NCBI RefSeq assembly: GCF_003633755.1
Contig: NZ_RBIL01000001.1
Coordinates: 605,426-669,425 of the forward strand
Reading direction: 5' to 3'
DNA: 64,000 nt
From: Solirubrobacter pauli
GTDB taxonomy: Bacteria; Actinomycetota; Thermoleophilia; Solirubrobacterales; Solirubrobacteraceae
In this document: piece after piece, positions 9,110-16,898 of the stretch
How the letters are laid out: every line of letters begins with the position of its first letter
How positions within the stretch are numbered: position 1 is the stretch's first letter
Notes under the pieces: generated by a model
What the model was told of the DNA's origin: nothing
The model's input: only the letters and a program-made list of their open reading frames with translations
Database searches by the model: none
Translations under genes and position numbers: made by a program

Positions 9110-9712
9110 TTGAGCTCCCCGAACGGAAAGGACGCGCGGCGGCTGCGCTCCGGCGTCACCCCGAGCGCGGAAGCCGTCGCGGTCGTGACCCGCGCGGTCG
9201 AGTCCACCCTGGCCGACCCGGATCTGTGGCAAGTCCGCACCGAGGAGGCGATCCTGCGGCGCTACGAGAAGGCGGGCTTCCCGGTGCGCTCGCTCGCCGA
9301 GGTCGGCGAGACGGTGCCCGTCGCGGTGGCGGACAAGCTGGCGCTGGTCGGCGCCCGCCCGACGGCGCTCCCTCGCCAGCTGCGCAACCGGCGGCGCTTC
9401 CGCGGCCGGCTCGAGGAGGAGATCGTCCAGCTCGTGCGGGCGGCGTGCTCGCCGCTCGTTCACAACGGAGCGGTCTACGGCTACCGCAGCGACCGCGCGA
9501 CCGCGGTCCCGATCCTGGCCGGAGCCCTCGACCCGGCGTTCGACGACGAGCCGTCGCTCATCCTCGCGCTGGCCCGCGCGAAGCACGAGGCGGGCCTGTT
9601 CACGGGCGTGCGACTGCTGTACGGCGACTTCAACGCCTGGTACCTGAACCGCGTGTCGCGCACGTCGCGCACCGCGTTCCGCGAGCGCTTCGTGCGCGAC
9701 CACCCGGCCTAG
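9110..9712 (+). CDS. Conserved-looking protein of unknown function
   Basis: I do not recognise the family. The 200-residue product is soluble and rich in Arg, Ala and Leu, with no signal peptide, membrane segment or metal motif. A compact conserved-looking stretch is YGDFNAWYLNRVSRTSRTAF near the C-terminus. The start is TTG at 9110, only 10 bases after the aminotransferase stop, so it is probably cotranscribed with it. Confidence 0.6.
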   Translation: MSSPNGKDARRLRSGVTPSAEAVAVVTRAVESTLADPDLWQVRTEEAILRRYEKAGFPVRSLAEVGETVPVAVADKLALVGARPTALPRQLRNRRRFRGRLEEEIVQLVRAACSPLVHNGAVYGYRSDRATAVPILAGALDPAFDDEPSLILALARAKHEAGLFTGVRLLYGDFNAWYLNRVSRTSRTAFRERFVRDHPA

Positions 9713-9716
9713 CGCA

Positions 9717-9989
9717 CTACAACGCGACGACGGCGACGATGAACAGGGCCCAGAGGGCGAGGGCCACCCAGCCGAGGACGACGCCGGCGCTGGCCAGGCC
9801 GCGGCCGCCGAGCCGGCCGCCGGAACCATCGATCTGCTGCTTGGCGCTGTTGCCGAACACGATCGCGAGGATCGACGGGATGATCGGGATCAGGACGAGC
9901 CCGACGATCCCGAGCACGAGCGAGGCGGTGGCCTTGCCCGGCGTTTCGGAGGAAGACTGCGTGTGCGTCACGTCTCCATAGGTGCTCAT
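9717..9989 (-). CDS. DUF4190-type small membrane protein
   Basis: A 90-residue membrane protein. A polar Ser/Thr-rich N-terminus is followed by two hydrophobic segments, about 19–47 and 66–90, joined by the GNSAKQQIDGSGGRLGGRGLA loop. The pattern G-x-A-x-x-Q-I and GRGLA-x-AG-x-x-LG is the DUF4190 hallmark. Function is unknown. It ends 5 bases from the stop of the convergent gene at 9110–9712 and is divergent from the VOC gene. Confidence 0.75.
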   Translation of the reverse strand: MSTYGDVTHTQSSSETPGKATASLVLGIVGLVLIPIIPSILAIVFGNSAKQQIDGSGGRLGGRGLASAGVVLGWVALALWALFIVAVVAL

Positions 9990-10001
9990 GATCGACCGAA
10001 T

Positions 10002-10083
10002 ACCCGGCGATCCCGCAGAAAAGTCAGCGTTTCGTGCGCACCGGGAGCGAGCACCAGTGATGAGTTCTGCGCATCGCCGGGGT
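10002..10083. repeat. Imperfect inverted repeat in a divergent promoter region
   Basis: Arms at 10002–10020 and 10065–10083 pair over CCCGGCGAT and CGCAGAA blocks with a one-base offset and a 44-base gap. They lie between the divergent DUF4190 and VOC genes. The wide spacing would suit a looping or two-site regulator, but chance in GC-rich DNA is possible. Confidence 0.35.
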
Positions 10084-10096
10084 CTTAGGTCGTGAC

Positions 10097-10441
10097 ATGC
10101 AGAGCGCGATCACACACCTCCTCGCCGGCGTCCCCGTCACGAACCTCGACGCGAGTCTCGACTGGTACACGCGGCTGTTCGGCCGTGCCCCGGACCTGCG
10201 CGTCGGCAACGAGATCATCTGGGACGTCGACGAGCACGCGTCGCTGTTCATCGAGCCCAACCCGCAGCGGGCGGGCACCGGCCGGATCACGATGGTCGCG
10301 AGCGGCCTCGACGTGTTGCTGCGTCGGCTGACCGACGCGGGCATCGAGCACGAGCCGGTCGAGACGTACACCAGCGGCGTGCGCCACGTGAAGGTCCCCG
10401 ACCCGGACGGGAACGCGATCGCGTTCGCCGCGTCGGCCTAG
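10097..10441 (+). CDS. VOC-superfamily glyoxalase-like protein
   Basis: A 114-residue protein of the vicinal oxygen chelate fold, made of two beta-alpha-beta-beta-beta units. Recognisable parts are VPVTNLDASLDWYTRLFG at the N-terminus and the C-terminal VKVPDPDGNAIAFA, typical of glyoxalase/bleomycin-resistance relatives. The metal ligand set is incomplete, so it may bind a ligand without catalysis. Its 3' end overlaps the small membrane gene on the other strand by 3 bases. Confidence 0.8.
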   Translation: MQSAITHLLAGVPVTNLDASLDWYTRLFGRAPDLRVGNEIIWDVDEHASLFIEPNPQRAGTGRITMVASGLDVLLRRLTDAGIEHEPVETYTSGVRHVKVPDPDGNAIAFAASA

Positions 10442-10563
10442 AGCGAGGAGCCGTCGTCGTCCGACAGCCAGCGCTTGGCGAAGAAGCGCGCGATGACCAC
10501 GAACAGCGCCGTGACCAGGCACACGAAGCCCAGGCCGGCGAGGACGACGAGGAACTCGACCAT
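10438..10563 (-). CDS. 41-residue single-pass membrane protein
   Basis: A short gene encoding MVEFLVVLAGLGFVCLVTAL and a further 21 residues. One hydrophobic helix spans about residues 3–27, then a basic ARFFAKRW segment and an acidic DDDGS tail, so the C-terminus should face the cytoplasm. The frame is clean from ATG to TAG and overlaps the VOC stop. Function is unknown; similar tiny membrane proteins are common but often left unannotated. Confidence 0.5.
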   Translation of the reverse strand: MVEFLVVLAGLGFVCLVTALFVVIARFFAKRWLSDDDGSSL

Positions 10564-10628
10564 GCGGCGAGCGTACCGGCGCGCCGGGAAGACCGGCTTC
10601 GGGTTTTCCCCCGTGTAGCTTCCGCGGC

Positions 10629-11948
10629 ATGGACTACGACGTGATCGTGATGGGCGGCGGCTCGCCGGGCGAGCACACGGCGGGCGCGCTGGCCGAGGGT
10701 GGGCTGAAGGTCGCGGTGGTCGAACGCGAGCTGGTCGGCGGCGAGTGCTCCTACTGGGCGTGCATCCCGTCCAAGACGCTGCTGCGACCGGGGGAGGCCG
10801 TGCACGCCGCGCGCGATGCGCTCGCGACCGCCGAGGTGGACGTCGAGGCCGCGCTGAAGTGGCGCGACTTCATGGTCTCCGACTACTCGGACGCGGGTCA
10901 GGAGCGGTGGCTCGCCGACAACGGGATCGCGCTCGTGCGCGGCGCCGGCACGCTCGCCGGCCCGGGTGCCGTGGAGGTCGACGGCCGCACGTACACCGCC
11001 AAGGACGTCGTGCTCGCCAACGGCGCCGACGCCGTCATCCCGCCCGTCCCCGGCCTGCGCGAGCTCGAGGGCGTGTGGACCAACCGCGAGGCGACCGGCA
11101 TGAAGGAGGTGCCGCGCCGGCTGCTCGTGATGGGTGGCGGCCCGGTCGGCACGGAACTCGCGCAGGCCGTGCGCCGCTTCGGCGCCGAGGTCGTGCTGAT
11201 CGAGCGGTCCGCGCACCTGCTCGGCCGCGAGCCCGCCCAGCTCGGCGAGGCCCTGGCGACGGCGCTGGAGGCCGACGGGATCGAGCTCATCCTCGGCACG
11301 GGCGTGACCGCCGCGCGCCAGGAGGACGGCGACTACGTCCTCACGCTCGACGACGGCCGCGAGGTCCGCGGCGACAAGCTGCTCGTCGCCACCGGCCGTC
11401 GCCCGCGCACCGAGGGGATCGGGCTGGAGACGGTCGGGGTCGAAGCCGGCCCGCACGGCGTGCCCGTCGACGCGCACATGCGCGTCACCGACCGGCTGTG
11501 GGCGATCGGCGACATCACCGGCATCTTCCCGCTCACCCACGTCGGCAAGTACCAGGGCCGGATCGCCGCCGCCAACATCCTCGGCACCCCGCGCGAGGCC
11601 AACTACGACGCCGTTCCGCGCGTCACCTACACCGACCCGCAGGCCGCCGCGGTCGGCGCGACCGAGGCCGAGTACAGCGCGACCTACCGCCTGCCCGACG
11701 TGGCCAAGACCGCCGCGTACACGCGCAACTACGCCGACTCCCCCGGCTACCTCACGCTCCTGAGCGACGGGCACCGCCTCACCGGCGCGCACGCGCTCGC
11801 CCCCGAGGCCGGCGAGTGGCTCCAGCAGGCCACGCTCGCGATCCGCGCGCAGATCCCGCTCGACGTGCTGCTCGACACCATCCAGCCGTTCCCGACGTTC
11901 AGCGAGATCTACCTGTGGACGCTCAAGGACCTGATCAAGCGTCTTTAG
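10629..11948 (+). CDS. Dihydrolipoamide-dehydrogenase-like flavoprotein disulfide oxidoreductase
   Basis: A class I pyridine-nucleotide disulfide oxidoreductase. It has an N-terminal FAD Rossmann motif (VMGGGSPGEHTA), a redox-active CxxxxC in GGECSYWACIPSK, a second NAD(P)-binding GGGPVGTELA near residue 170, the GDITG FAD segment near 295, and a C-terminal dimer domain. In lipoamide dehydrogenase and glutathione reductase the C-terminal HPT-x-x-E motif supplies the catalytic His; here the place reads FPTFSE, so that His is Phe. The enzyme may use a quinone or another electron acceptor instead of a dithiol. No 2-oxoacid dehydrogenase genes lie nearby. Confidence 0.85.
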   Translation: MDYDVIVMGGGSPGEHTAGALAEGGLKVAVVERELVGGECSYWACIPSKTLLRPGEAVHAARDALATAEVDVEAALKWRDFMVSDYSDAGQERWLADNGIALVRGAGTLAGPGAVEVDGRTYTAKDVVLANGADAVIPPVPGLRELEGVWTNREATGMKEVPRRLLVMGGGPVGTELAQAVRRFGAEVVLIERSAHLLGREPAQLGEALATALEADGIELILGTGVTAARQEDGDYVLTLDDGREVRGDKLLVATGRRPRTEGIGLETVGVEAGPHGVPVDAHMRVTDRLWAIGDITGIFPLTHVGKYQGRIAAANILGTPREANYDAVPRVTYTDPQAAAVGATEAEYSATYRLPDVAKTAAYTRNYADSPGYLTLLSDGHRLTGAHALAPEAGEWLQQATLAIRAQIPLDVLLDTIQPFPTFSEIYLWTLKDLIKRL

Positions 11949-12028
11949 CTAACCCTAGGTAAGCAGCGGTTCAATGCACGGCGGGTCTGAGTCGCGGGGG
12001 TCATGAACTGGACGCTCGCGACCGATAA

Positions 12029-12043
12029 CCCCCCGTAAGGGGG
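12029..12043. other. C-run/G-run hairpin in the ftsH leader
   Basis: Six C and five G flank a GTAA loop about 70 bases before the ftsH ATG. It could be a 5'-leader structure or a weak terminator for the upstream oxidoreductase gene; no T-run follows. Confidence 0.3.
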
Positions 12044-12113
12044 ACGCCGCATGACTGACGGGGCGGCGGACGCCCGAATCATTGAACGACCGCCGACCTG
12101 ACCAAGGCTCCCC

Positions 12114-14147
12114 ATGTCCTCCTTCCTGCGCCGACTGCTGACCGCCGTCTCCTTCCCGTTCCGGGCGGCGCTCGCCTGGCTCCGCCCGCGCCCCGGCATC
12201 GCGATCACGCTCACGCTGATCGTGCTCCTCGGGTCGACCGCCACGCTGGCGGCCGTCGTCGGCGGCGAGTCGTCGACCCGGCCGCCCACCGCGCCCAGGG
12301 GCACCGTCGCCGAGACGTTCTCCTACACGGACCTGCGCACCGCGATCAAGGACAAGACCGTCAAGGCGGCCGAGCTCAAGCCCGCTGAGTTCCGCGCGGA
12401 GATCGAGCTCAAGGACGGCGCCAAGCACGTCGTCGGCTACTCACCGACCGACGAGAACCACCTCGCCGAGGAGCTGGCCGCCGCGGGCGCCGAGGTCGAC
12501 ATCGACACGAGCTTCGCCCGCCGTGGCTTCCCTTGGGGTGCGTTGCTGATGATCTTCGGCCTGTTCGCCGTGATCGGCCTGATCATCTACCTGCAGCGCC
12601 AGCAGGCCAAGGCGCAGGGCGGCGTGCACGCCCAGCACACCAAGAAGGCCGAGAAGCAGGGCGAGCTGCCCTCGGTGCGCTTCGCCGACGTCGCGGGCTG
12701 CGACGAGGCCGTGCACGAGGCCGCCGAGCTGGTCGAGTTCCTCAAGGCGCCCGACGCCTACCGCCGGCTCGGCGCGAAGATGCCCTCCGGCCTGATGCTC
12801 TACGGCCCTCCCGGCACGGGCAAGACGCTGCTCGCCAAGGCCGTCGCGGGCGAGGCGGGCGCGTCCTTCTTCGCCATGTCCGGCTCGGACTTCGTCGAGA
12901 TGTACGTCGGCGTCGGCGCGAGCCGCGTGCGCGACCTGTTCGCCAAGGCGCGCCAGGGCACGCCCGCGATCATCTTCATCGACGAGGTCGACGCGATCGG
13001 CGCCAAGCGCGGCGGCGGCGCGGACGGCGGCCAGTCCAACCGCGAGTCCGACCAGACGCTCAACCAGCTGCTGGTCGAGATGGACGGCTTCAGCGGCAAC
13101 GAGCGCGTGCTCGTGATCGCGGCCACCAACCGCCTCGACACGCTGGACCCGGCGCTGCTGCGCCCCGGCCGCTTCTCCCGCCACATCCACGTCGGCGCGC
13201 CGTCCGAGGAGGGCCGCCTGGCGATCCTGGGCGTCCACTCGAAGGGCAAGCCGCTCGCGGACGACGTCGACCTGCCGCAGCTCGCGAAGGTGACCGCCGG
13301 CTCGAGCGGTGCCGAGCTGGCCGAGATGCTCAACGAGGGCGCGATCATGGCCGCCCGGGCCGAGCGCTCCGTGATCACGCACGAGGACCTGTTCGAGGGC
13401 TTCCTGCGCGTGGTCGCCGGACCGCGCAAGGCGTCCGCGATGCTCGCGGCGGGTGAGAAGGAGGCCGTCGCCTACCACGAGGCCGGCCACGTCCTCACCG
13501 CCGAGCTGTGCCCGACCGTCGACAAGACCCTGCACGCCACGATCAACCCGCGTGGCCAGGCCGCCGGCTTCGCCGTCGTCGGCCGCTCGGACCGCGCGCT
13601 GCACACCGCGCAGCACATCCACGAGCAGCTGATCTACATCCTCGGCGGCCGCGCGGCCGAGCACGTCATCTACGGCACGGTCTCCTCCGGCGCCGCGAAC
13701 GATCTCGAGAAGGCGAACCAGATCGCCCGCGCCGCCGTCGAGCAGTACGGCCTGAGCGCCGCCGTCGGCCAGGTCGTCGGCATGCGCTCGGACGTCGCGA
13801 TGGCGACCGCCGACAGCGAGGTCCGCCGGATCGTCGAAGAGGCCTACCGCGACTCGATCGCGCTCGTCGAGGAGCACCGCGAGCAGCTCGAGCGGCTCAC
13901 GCAGGCGCTGCTCGCCGCCGGGGACATCGACCACCTCGAGATCGCCGCCGCGATGGAGGGCTCGACGCCCGCCGCGCGCCGCCCCAACCTCCAGCCGCTG
14001 CCCGACCCCGTGGTCGAGCCGGTGGCCGAGGAGCCCGAGCCGCAGCGCAAGCCGTCGGGCAAGCTGTGGGTCCCGACGCCGGCCGACGTGGGCTCGGCGA
14101 TCGCGGCCTTCCGCGCCGAGAAGCACAACAAGCGCGCGCTCGGCTAG
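12114..14147 (+). CDS. ftsH: ATP-dependent zinc metalloprotease FtsH
   Basis: A membrane-anchored AAA+ protease that degrades misfolded and short-lived membrane proteins as a hexamer. Two transmembrane helices (about 28–50 and 141–160) bracket a short extracytoplasmic domain. The AAA+ core follows, with Walker A GPPGTGKT at 231–238, Walker B IIFIDEVD at about 287–294 and the second region of homology ending RPGRFSRHI. The M41 protease has HEAGH at 455–459. The C-terminus (about 620–677) is Pro/Glu-rich and ends in a basic helix. Length and domain order are normal. It overlaps the convergent membrane-protein gene by 4 bases. Confidence 0.95.
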   Translation: MSSFLRRLLTAVSFPFRAALAWLRPRPGIAITLTLIVLLGSTATLAAVVGGESSTRPPTAPRGTVAETFSYTDLRTAIKDKTVKAAELKPAEFRAEIELKDGAKHVVGYSPTDENHLAEELAAAGAEVDIDTSFARRGFPWGALLMIFGLFAVIGLIIYLQRQQAKAQGGVHAQHTKKAEKQGELPSVRFADVAGCDEAVHEAAELVEFLKAPDAYRRLGAKMPSGLMLYGPPGTGKTLLAKAVAGEAGASFFAMSGSDFVEMYVGVGASRVRDLFAKARQGTPAIIFIDEVDAIGAKRGGGADGGQSNRESDQTLNQLLVEMDGFSGNERVLVIAATNRLDTLDPALLRPGRFSRHIHVGAPSEEGRLAILGVHSKGKPLADDVDLPQLAKVTAGSSGAELAEMLNEGAIMAARAERSVITHEDLFEGFLRVVAGPRKASAMLAAGEKEAVAYHEAGHVLTAELCPTVDKTLHATINPRGQAAGFAVVGRSDRALHTAQHIHEQLIYILGGRAAEHVIYGTVSSGAANDLEKANQIARAAVEQYGLSAAVGQVVGMRSDVAMATADSEVRRIVEEAYRDSIALVEEHREQLERLTQALLAAGDIDHLEIAAAMEGSTPAARRPNLQPLPDPVVEPVAEEPEPQRKPSGKLWVPTPADVGSAIAAFRAEKHNKRALG

Positions 14148-15400
14148 GGGATCTCGGCGCTCGCCACGTCGACCCAGTCGTTGGCCCGGCCCGCACCGCC
14201 GAACGGCACTCCGTTCGGCTTGCGCTCCTGGGCGTAGCCGACGCGGATCTTCACGCGCCCGCGGCACACGTAGGGGAGATAGATGACCCGCGAGGCCTCG
14301 CTGCCGGCGGCGAGGTCCTTCGCGATCGCCCCGCCCAGAGCACCGTCGAAGCAGCCTTTGACGGGGCGTGACTGCGTGACGGTGGCCTCGAACGTGTAGT
14401 ACTCGCGGGCGTCGGCCGCGCGCCGCGCGCGGAAGCTGAACGTGATCCGTCGCTGGGCCGGGAGCCGCTTGTCGCCGCCGGGCCACTCGGGACGTTGCCC
14501 GACGCGGACGCGCACCGGAGCCGCCACCTCCTCGCGGGTCGCGGTCTCGAGGCGCGGCATGACGAGGCCCTTCAGCGGACACCGCAGCACGCCGGACTTG
14601 CGGCGCCGGCACGTGCTGCCGTCGCGGTATTCCACCGAGCGAAGACCGCTGGCGGGTGAGACACCGACCATGTACTGGCCGACGCGACGCCGGCCGGGCG
14701 GGGTCGGCTTCACCAAGAGATAGGCGCCCTCGGGGCTCTGGACCGGCTCGCGCACGACCTGCCCGTCCGCGTCCTCGTAGGTGATCGCCGTCGCCTCAGG
14801 CCCCAGCAGGCCGTAGTAGACGTCGCGCAGGGAGCCGGCCGGGCACGCGCGTCGCGTGCCGTCGTCGCCGCGCGCGTCGCAGCCAGAGGAGTCGCCACTC
14901 GCCGGCAATCCCGAGTACCCGACCGCGATGAACACGTGGCCTGCGCCGTCGGCGAGCTGGCATTCGCTCTGCTGCACCACCTCGGCGCCCCGCTCATGGA
15001 ACCTGCCGTCGTCGCCGAACGCCCCGTCCCGGCCGAGCACGCCGAGCTTGCCCTCGCTCACGCGGCCGACCTGCACGCAGCCCAGCCCTCTCGACGTCTC
15101 GACGACGCGCAGTCCCCACGGCAATCCACCCGCCGGGTCGGCAACGCGCAGATCGAAGAGCCTGCCCGAGTCGACGGTGACGCCTCGGCCTTCCTTCGGG
15201 TTGAGCTTCACGTCCGGCGGGTTGCGCACCGGCTCGCCCTGGAGCAGCCCGGTGGTGGCGGCGACCGCGACGGTCCCGAGGCACAGCGGGAGCGCCGTGA
15301 AGAGCACGCCGGGCCGCCACCAGCGGCGCCGCCGGCGCACGTCGCCGGCCGCGTTCGCCACCCGCTCGATCTCCTGTCCCAGCTCGTCCAGGACCCTCAT
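14144..15400 (-). CDS. Single-pass membrane protein, probable ECF sigma partner
   Basis: A 418-residue protein with a short basic cytoplasmic N-terminus (about 1–28), one membrane helix (about 30–52) and a large extracytoplasmic part with several Cys that may form disulfides. Its start overlaps the stop of the ECF sigma gene (ATGA at 15397–15400), the usual position of an anti-sigma factor. The cytoplasmic part is too short for a ZAS domain and I see no H-x3-C-x2-C motif, so binding to sigma would need a non-standard segment. No family recognised beyond this. Confidence 0.65.
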   Translation of the reverse strand: MRVLDELGQEIERVANAAGDVRRRRRWWRPGVLFTALPLCLGTVAVAATTGLLQGEPVRNPPDVKLNPKEGRGVTVDSGRLFDLRVADPAGGLPWGLRVVETSRGLGCVQVGRVSEGKLGVLGRDGAFGDDGRFHERGAEVVQQSECQLADGAGHVFIAVGYSGLPASGDSSGCDARGDDGTRRACPAGSLRDVYYGLLGPEATAITYEDADGQVVREPVQSPEGAYLLVKPTPPGRRRVGQYMVGVSPASGLRSVEYRDGSTCRRRKSGVLRCPLKGLVMPRLETATREEVAAPVRVRVGQRPEWPGGDKRLPAQRRITFSFRARRAADAREYYTFEATVTQSRPVKGCFDGALGGAIAKDLAAGSEASRVIYLPYVCRGRVKIRVGYAQERKPNGVPFGGAGRANDWVDVASAEIP

Positions 15401-15945
15401 GGCCGGTCACCCTCCCATCGCACTTCCAACGACGCCGCGAGCGCGCGGAGCCCGCGGGACACGCGCGCCCGTGCGGTCGCTTCGCTCACGCCGAGCGAGG
15501 ACGCGACCTCGGGGTACGAGCGTTCCTCGACGACGCGCAGGCGCAGCGCCTCGCGCTGGTCTCCACCGAGCCGCTCCAGCTCCTCCGCCAACGCCGCGCG
15601 CAAGGGCGCCAGACCCATCCGGTGCTCGATCTCCTCGGCTTCGCCCTCCAGGAGCTGCGGCGTCTGGATGCCGAGCGCCTCCCGCGCGCGCCGGTCGAGC
15701 ACGCCCTTCTTCAGGTAACGGGCGATCTGACGGCGGGCGATCGTCAGCAGCCACGCGCGCGCTTCCAGCTCGCTCGACCCGCGGAAGCTGCTCCGGCCAC
15801 GGAACGCCTGCGCGAACGTCTCCGCGCACAGGTCGACCGCGGTCTCGGCGTCGAGCACGCGCCGCGCGCAGAACCGCAGCACCAGCTCCGACTCGCGCCG
15901 GTACAGCGCGACGAACCCCTCGGCGGTGGTCAGCTCCTCCGGCAT
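15397..15945 (-). CDS. ECF-type RNA polymerase sigma factor
   Basis: A 182-residue group 4 sigma factor. Region 2 covers about residues 9–75, with DLCAETFAQAFRGRSSF and the WLLTIARRQIARYL promoter-melting helix. Region 4 covers about 115–170, with LRVVEERSYPEVASSLGVSE forming the helix-turn-helix. Regions 1 and 3 are missing, as expected. It is cotranscribed with the membrane protein at 14144–15400 and divergent from the MpaB-like gene. The signal it answers is unknown. Confidence 0.9.
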   Translation of the reverse strand: MPEELTTAEGFVALYRRESELVLRFCARRVLDAETAVDLCAETFAQAFRGRSSFRGSSELEARAWLLTIARRQIARYLKKGVLDRRAREALGIQTPQLLEGEAEEIEHRMGLAPLRAALAEELERLGGDQREALRLRVVEERSYPEVASSLGVSEATARARVSRGLRALAASLEVRWEGDRP

Positions 15946-15982
15946 CCGCCCCTAAGTGACCACCTCGCCGAGTTCTGTGACG

Positions 15983-16843
15983 ATGCCCGTCGTGCGACGT
16001 GACCACTGGCAGCGCGAGATCGCCCGGATGGACCCCGCGGCCGACTACGCCGAGATCTACCGCCTGCTCGGCGCGCACGAGTTCCCTTGGGACCTGACGC
16101 AGTCGCTCGGGCTCGCCCTGTACCGGACCTACGCGGTGCCGACCATCGGCGAGCTGCTCTCGCGCACGGGCGAGTTCGAGCGCCGTACGCACAAGCGCTA
16201 CGCGGACACCGGGCTGATCCTCGAGGCCGTCATCCAGCACGGGTTCGGCAGCCCGACCGGCCGCGCGGCGCTCCGGCGGATGAACCAGATGCACGGCGCC
16301 TACGCGATCTCCAACGAGGACATGCGCTACGTGCTGTCGACGTTCGTGGTGGTGCCGACGCGCTGGATCGCCCGCTTCGGCTACCGCCCCTTGAGCGAGG
16401 TCGAGCGCGTCGCCAGCACGAACTACTACCGCGAGCTCGGCCGCCACATGAACATCAAGGCGATCCCGGAGACCTACGACGCGTTCGCGACCCTGCTCGA
16501 CGAGTACGAGCGCGAGCACTTCGCGTTCTCCCCCGGCGGCCGGGCGGTGTCCGACGCCACGCTGCGGCTGCTCGTGGGCTTCTACCCACGCCCGCTGCGG
16601 GAGCTGCTGCGTCGCGTGACGCTGACGCTGCTCGACGACCCGCTGCGCGCGGCGTTCCGCTACCCCGACCCGGGCGCGCGCGCCCGTGCGCTGGCGGTCG
16701 GCGGGCTGCGCGCCCGCGCGGCGCTGATCCGGCGCCTGCCCGCCCGCCGCGAGCCGCTCTACGTGCACCAGCGTCGCGAGTTCGCGATCTACTCGGAGGG
16801 GTACCGCGTCGAGGACCTGGGAACGTTCCCGGAACGTCGGTGA
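15983..16843 (+). CDS. MpaB/Lcp-like haem oxygenase family protein (DUF2236)
   Basis: A DUF2236-type protein, a family that includes latex-clearing protein and the fungal mycotoxin enzyme MpaB, both b-type haem oxygenases. Typical segments are TYAVPTIGELLSRTGEF, RYADTGLILEAVI, the conserved RMNQMHGAY and NEDMRYVLSTF, and TNYYRELGRHMNI. The substrate cannot be read from sequence. I place the start at ATG 15983 (MPVVRRDHW); a GTG at 15956 would add 9 residues. It is divergent from the sigma factor, with only about 40 bases between. Confidence 0.75.
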   Translation: MPVVRRDHWQREIARMDPAADYAEIYRLLGAHEFPWDLTQSLGLALYRTYAVPTIGELLSRTGEFERRTHKRYADTGLILEAVIQHGFGSPTGRAALRRMNQMHGAYAISNEDMRYVLSTFVVVPTRWIARFGYRPLSEVERVASTNYYRELGRHMNIKAIPETYDAFATLLDEYEREHFAFSPGGRAVSDATLRLLVGFYPRPLRELLRRVTLTLLDDPLRAAFRYPDPGARARALAVGGLRARAALIRRLPARREPLYVHQRREFAIYSEGYRVEDLGTFPERR

Positions 16844-16898
16844 ATCTCGACCGACGGTCCACCTCTTCCCTCCGGATTGCGTTGTAGCGTGCTGCGCC

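Noticed and set aside
11941-11964. TTAG…GTAA sequence after the oxidoreductase stop as an iron box.
   Set aside because: The symmetry is weak and it lies at a gene end, not at a promoter of an iron gene.
16844-16898. Possible purine riboswitch before the purine permease.
   Set aside because: The gap is only 55 bases and lacks the conserved loops and stems of the purine aptamer.
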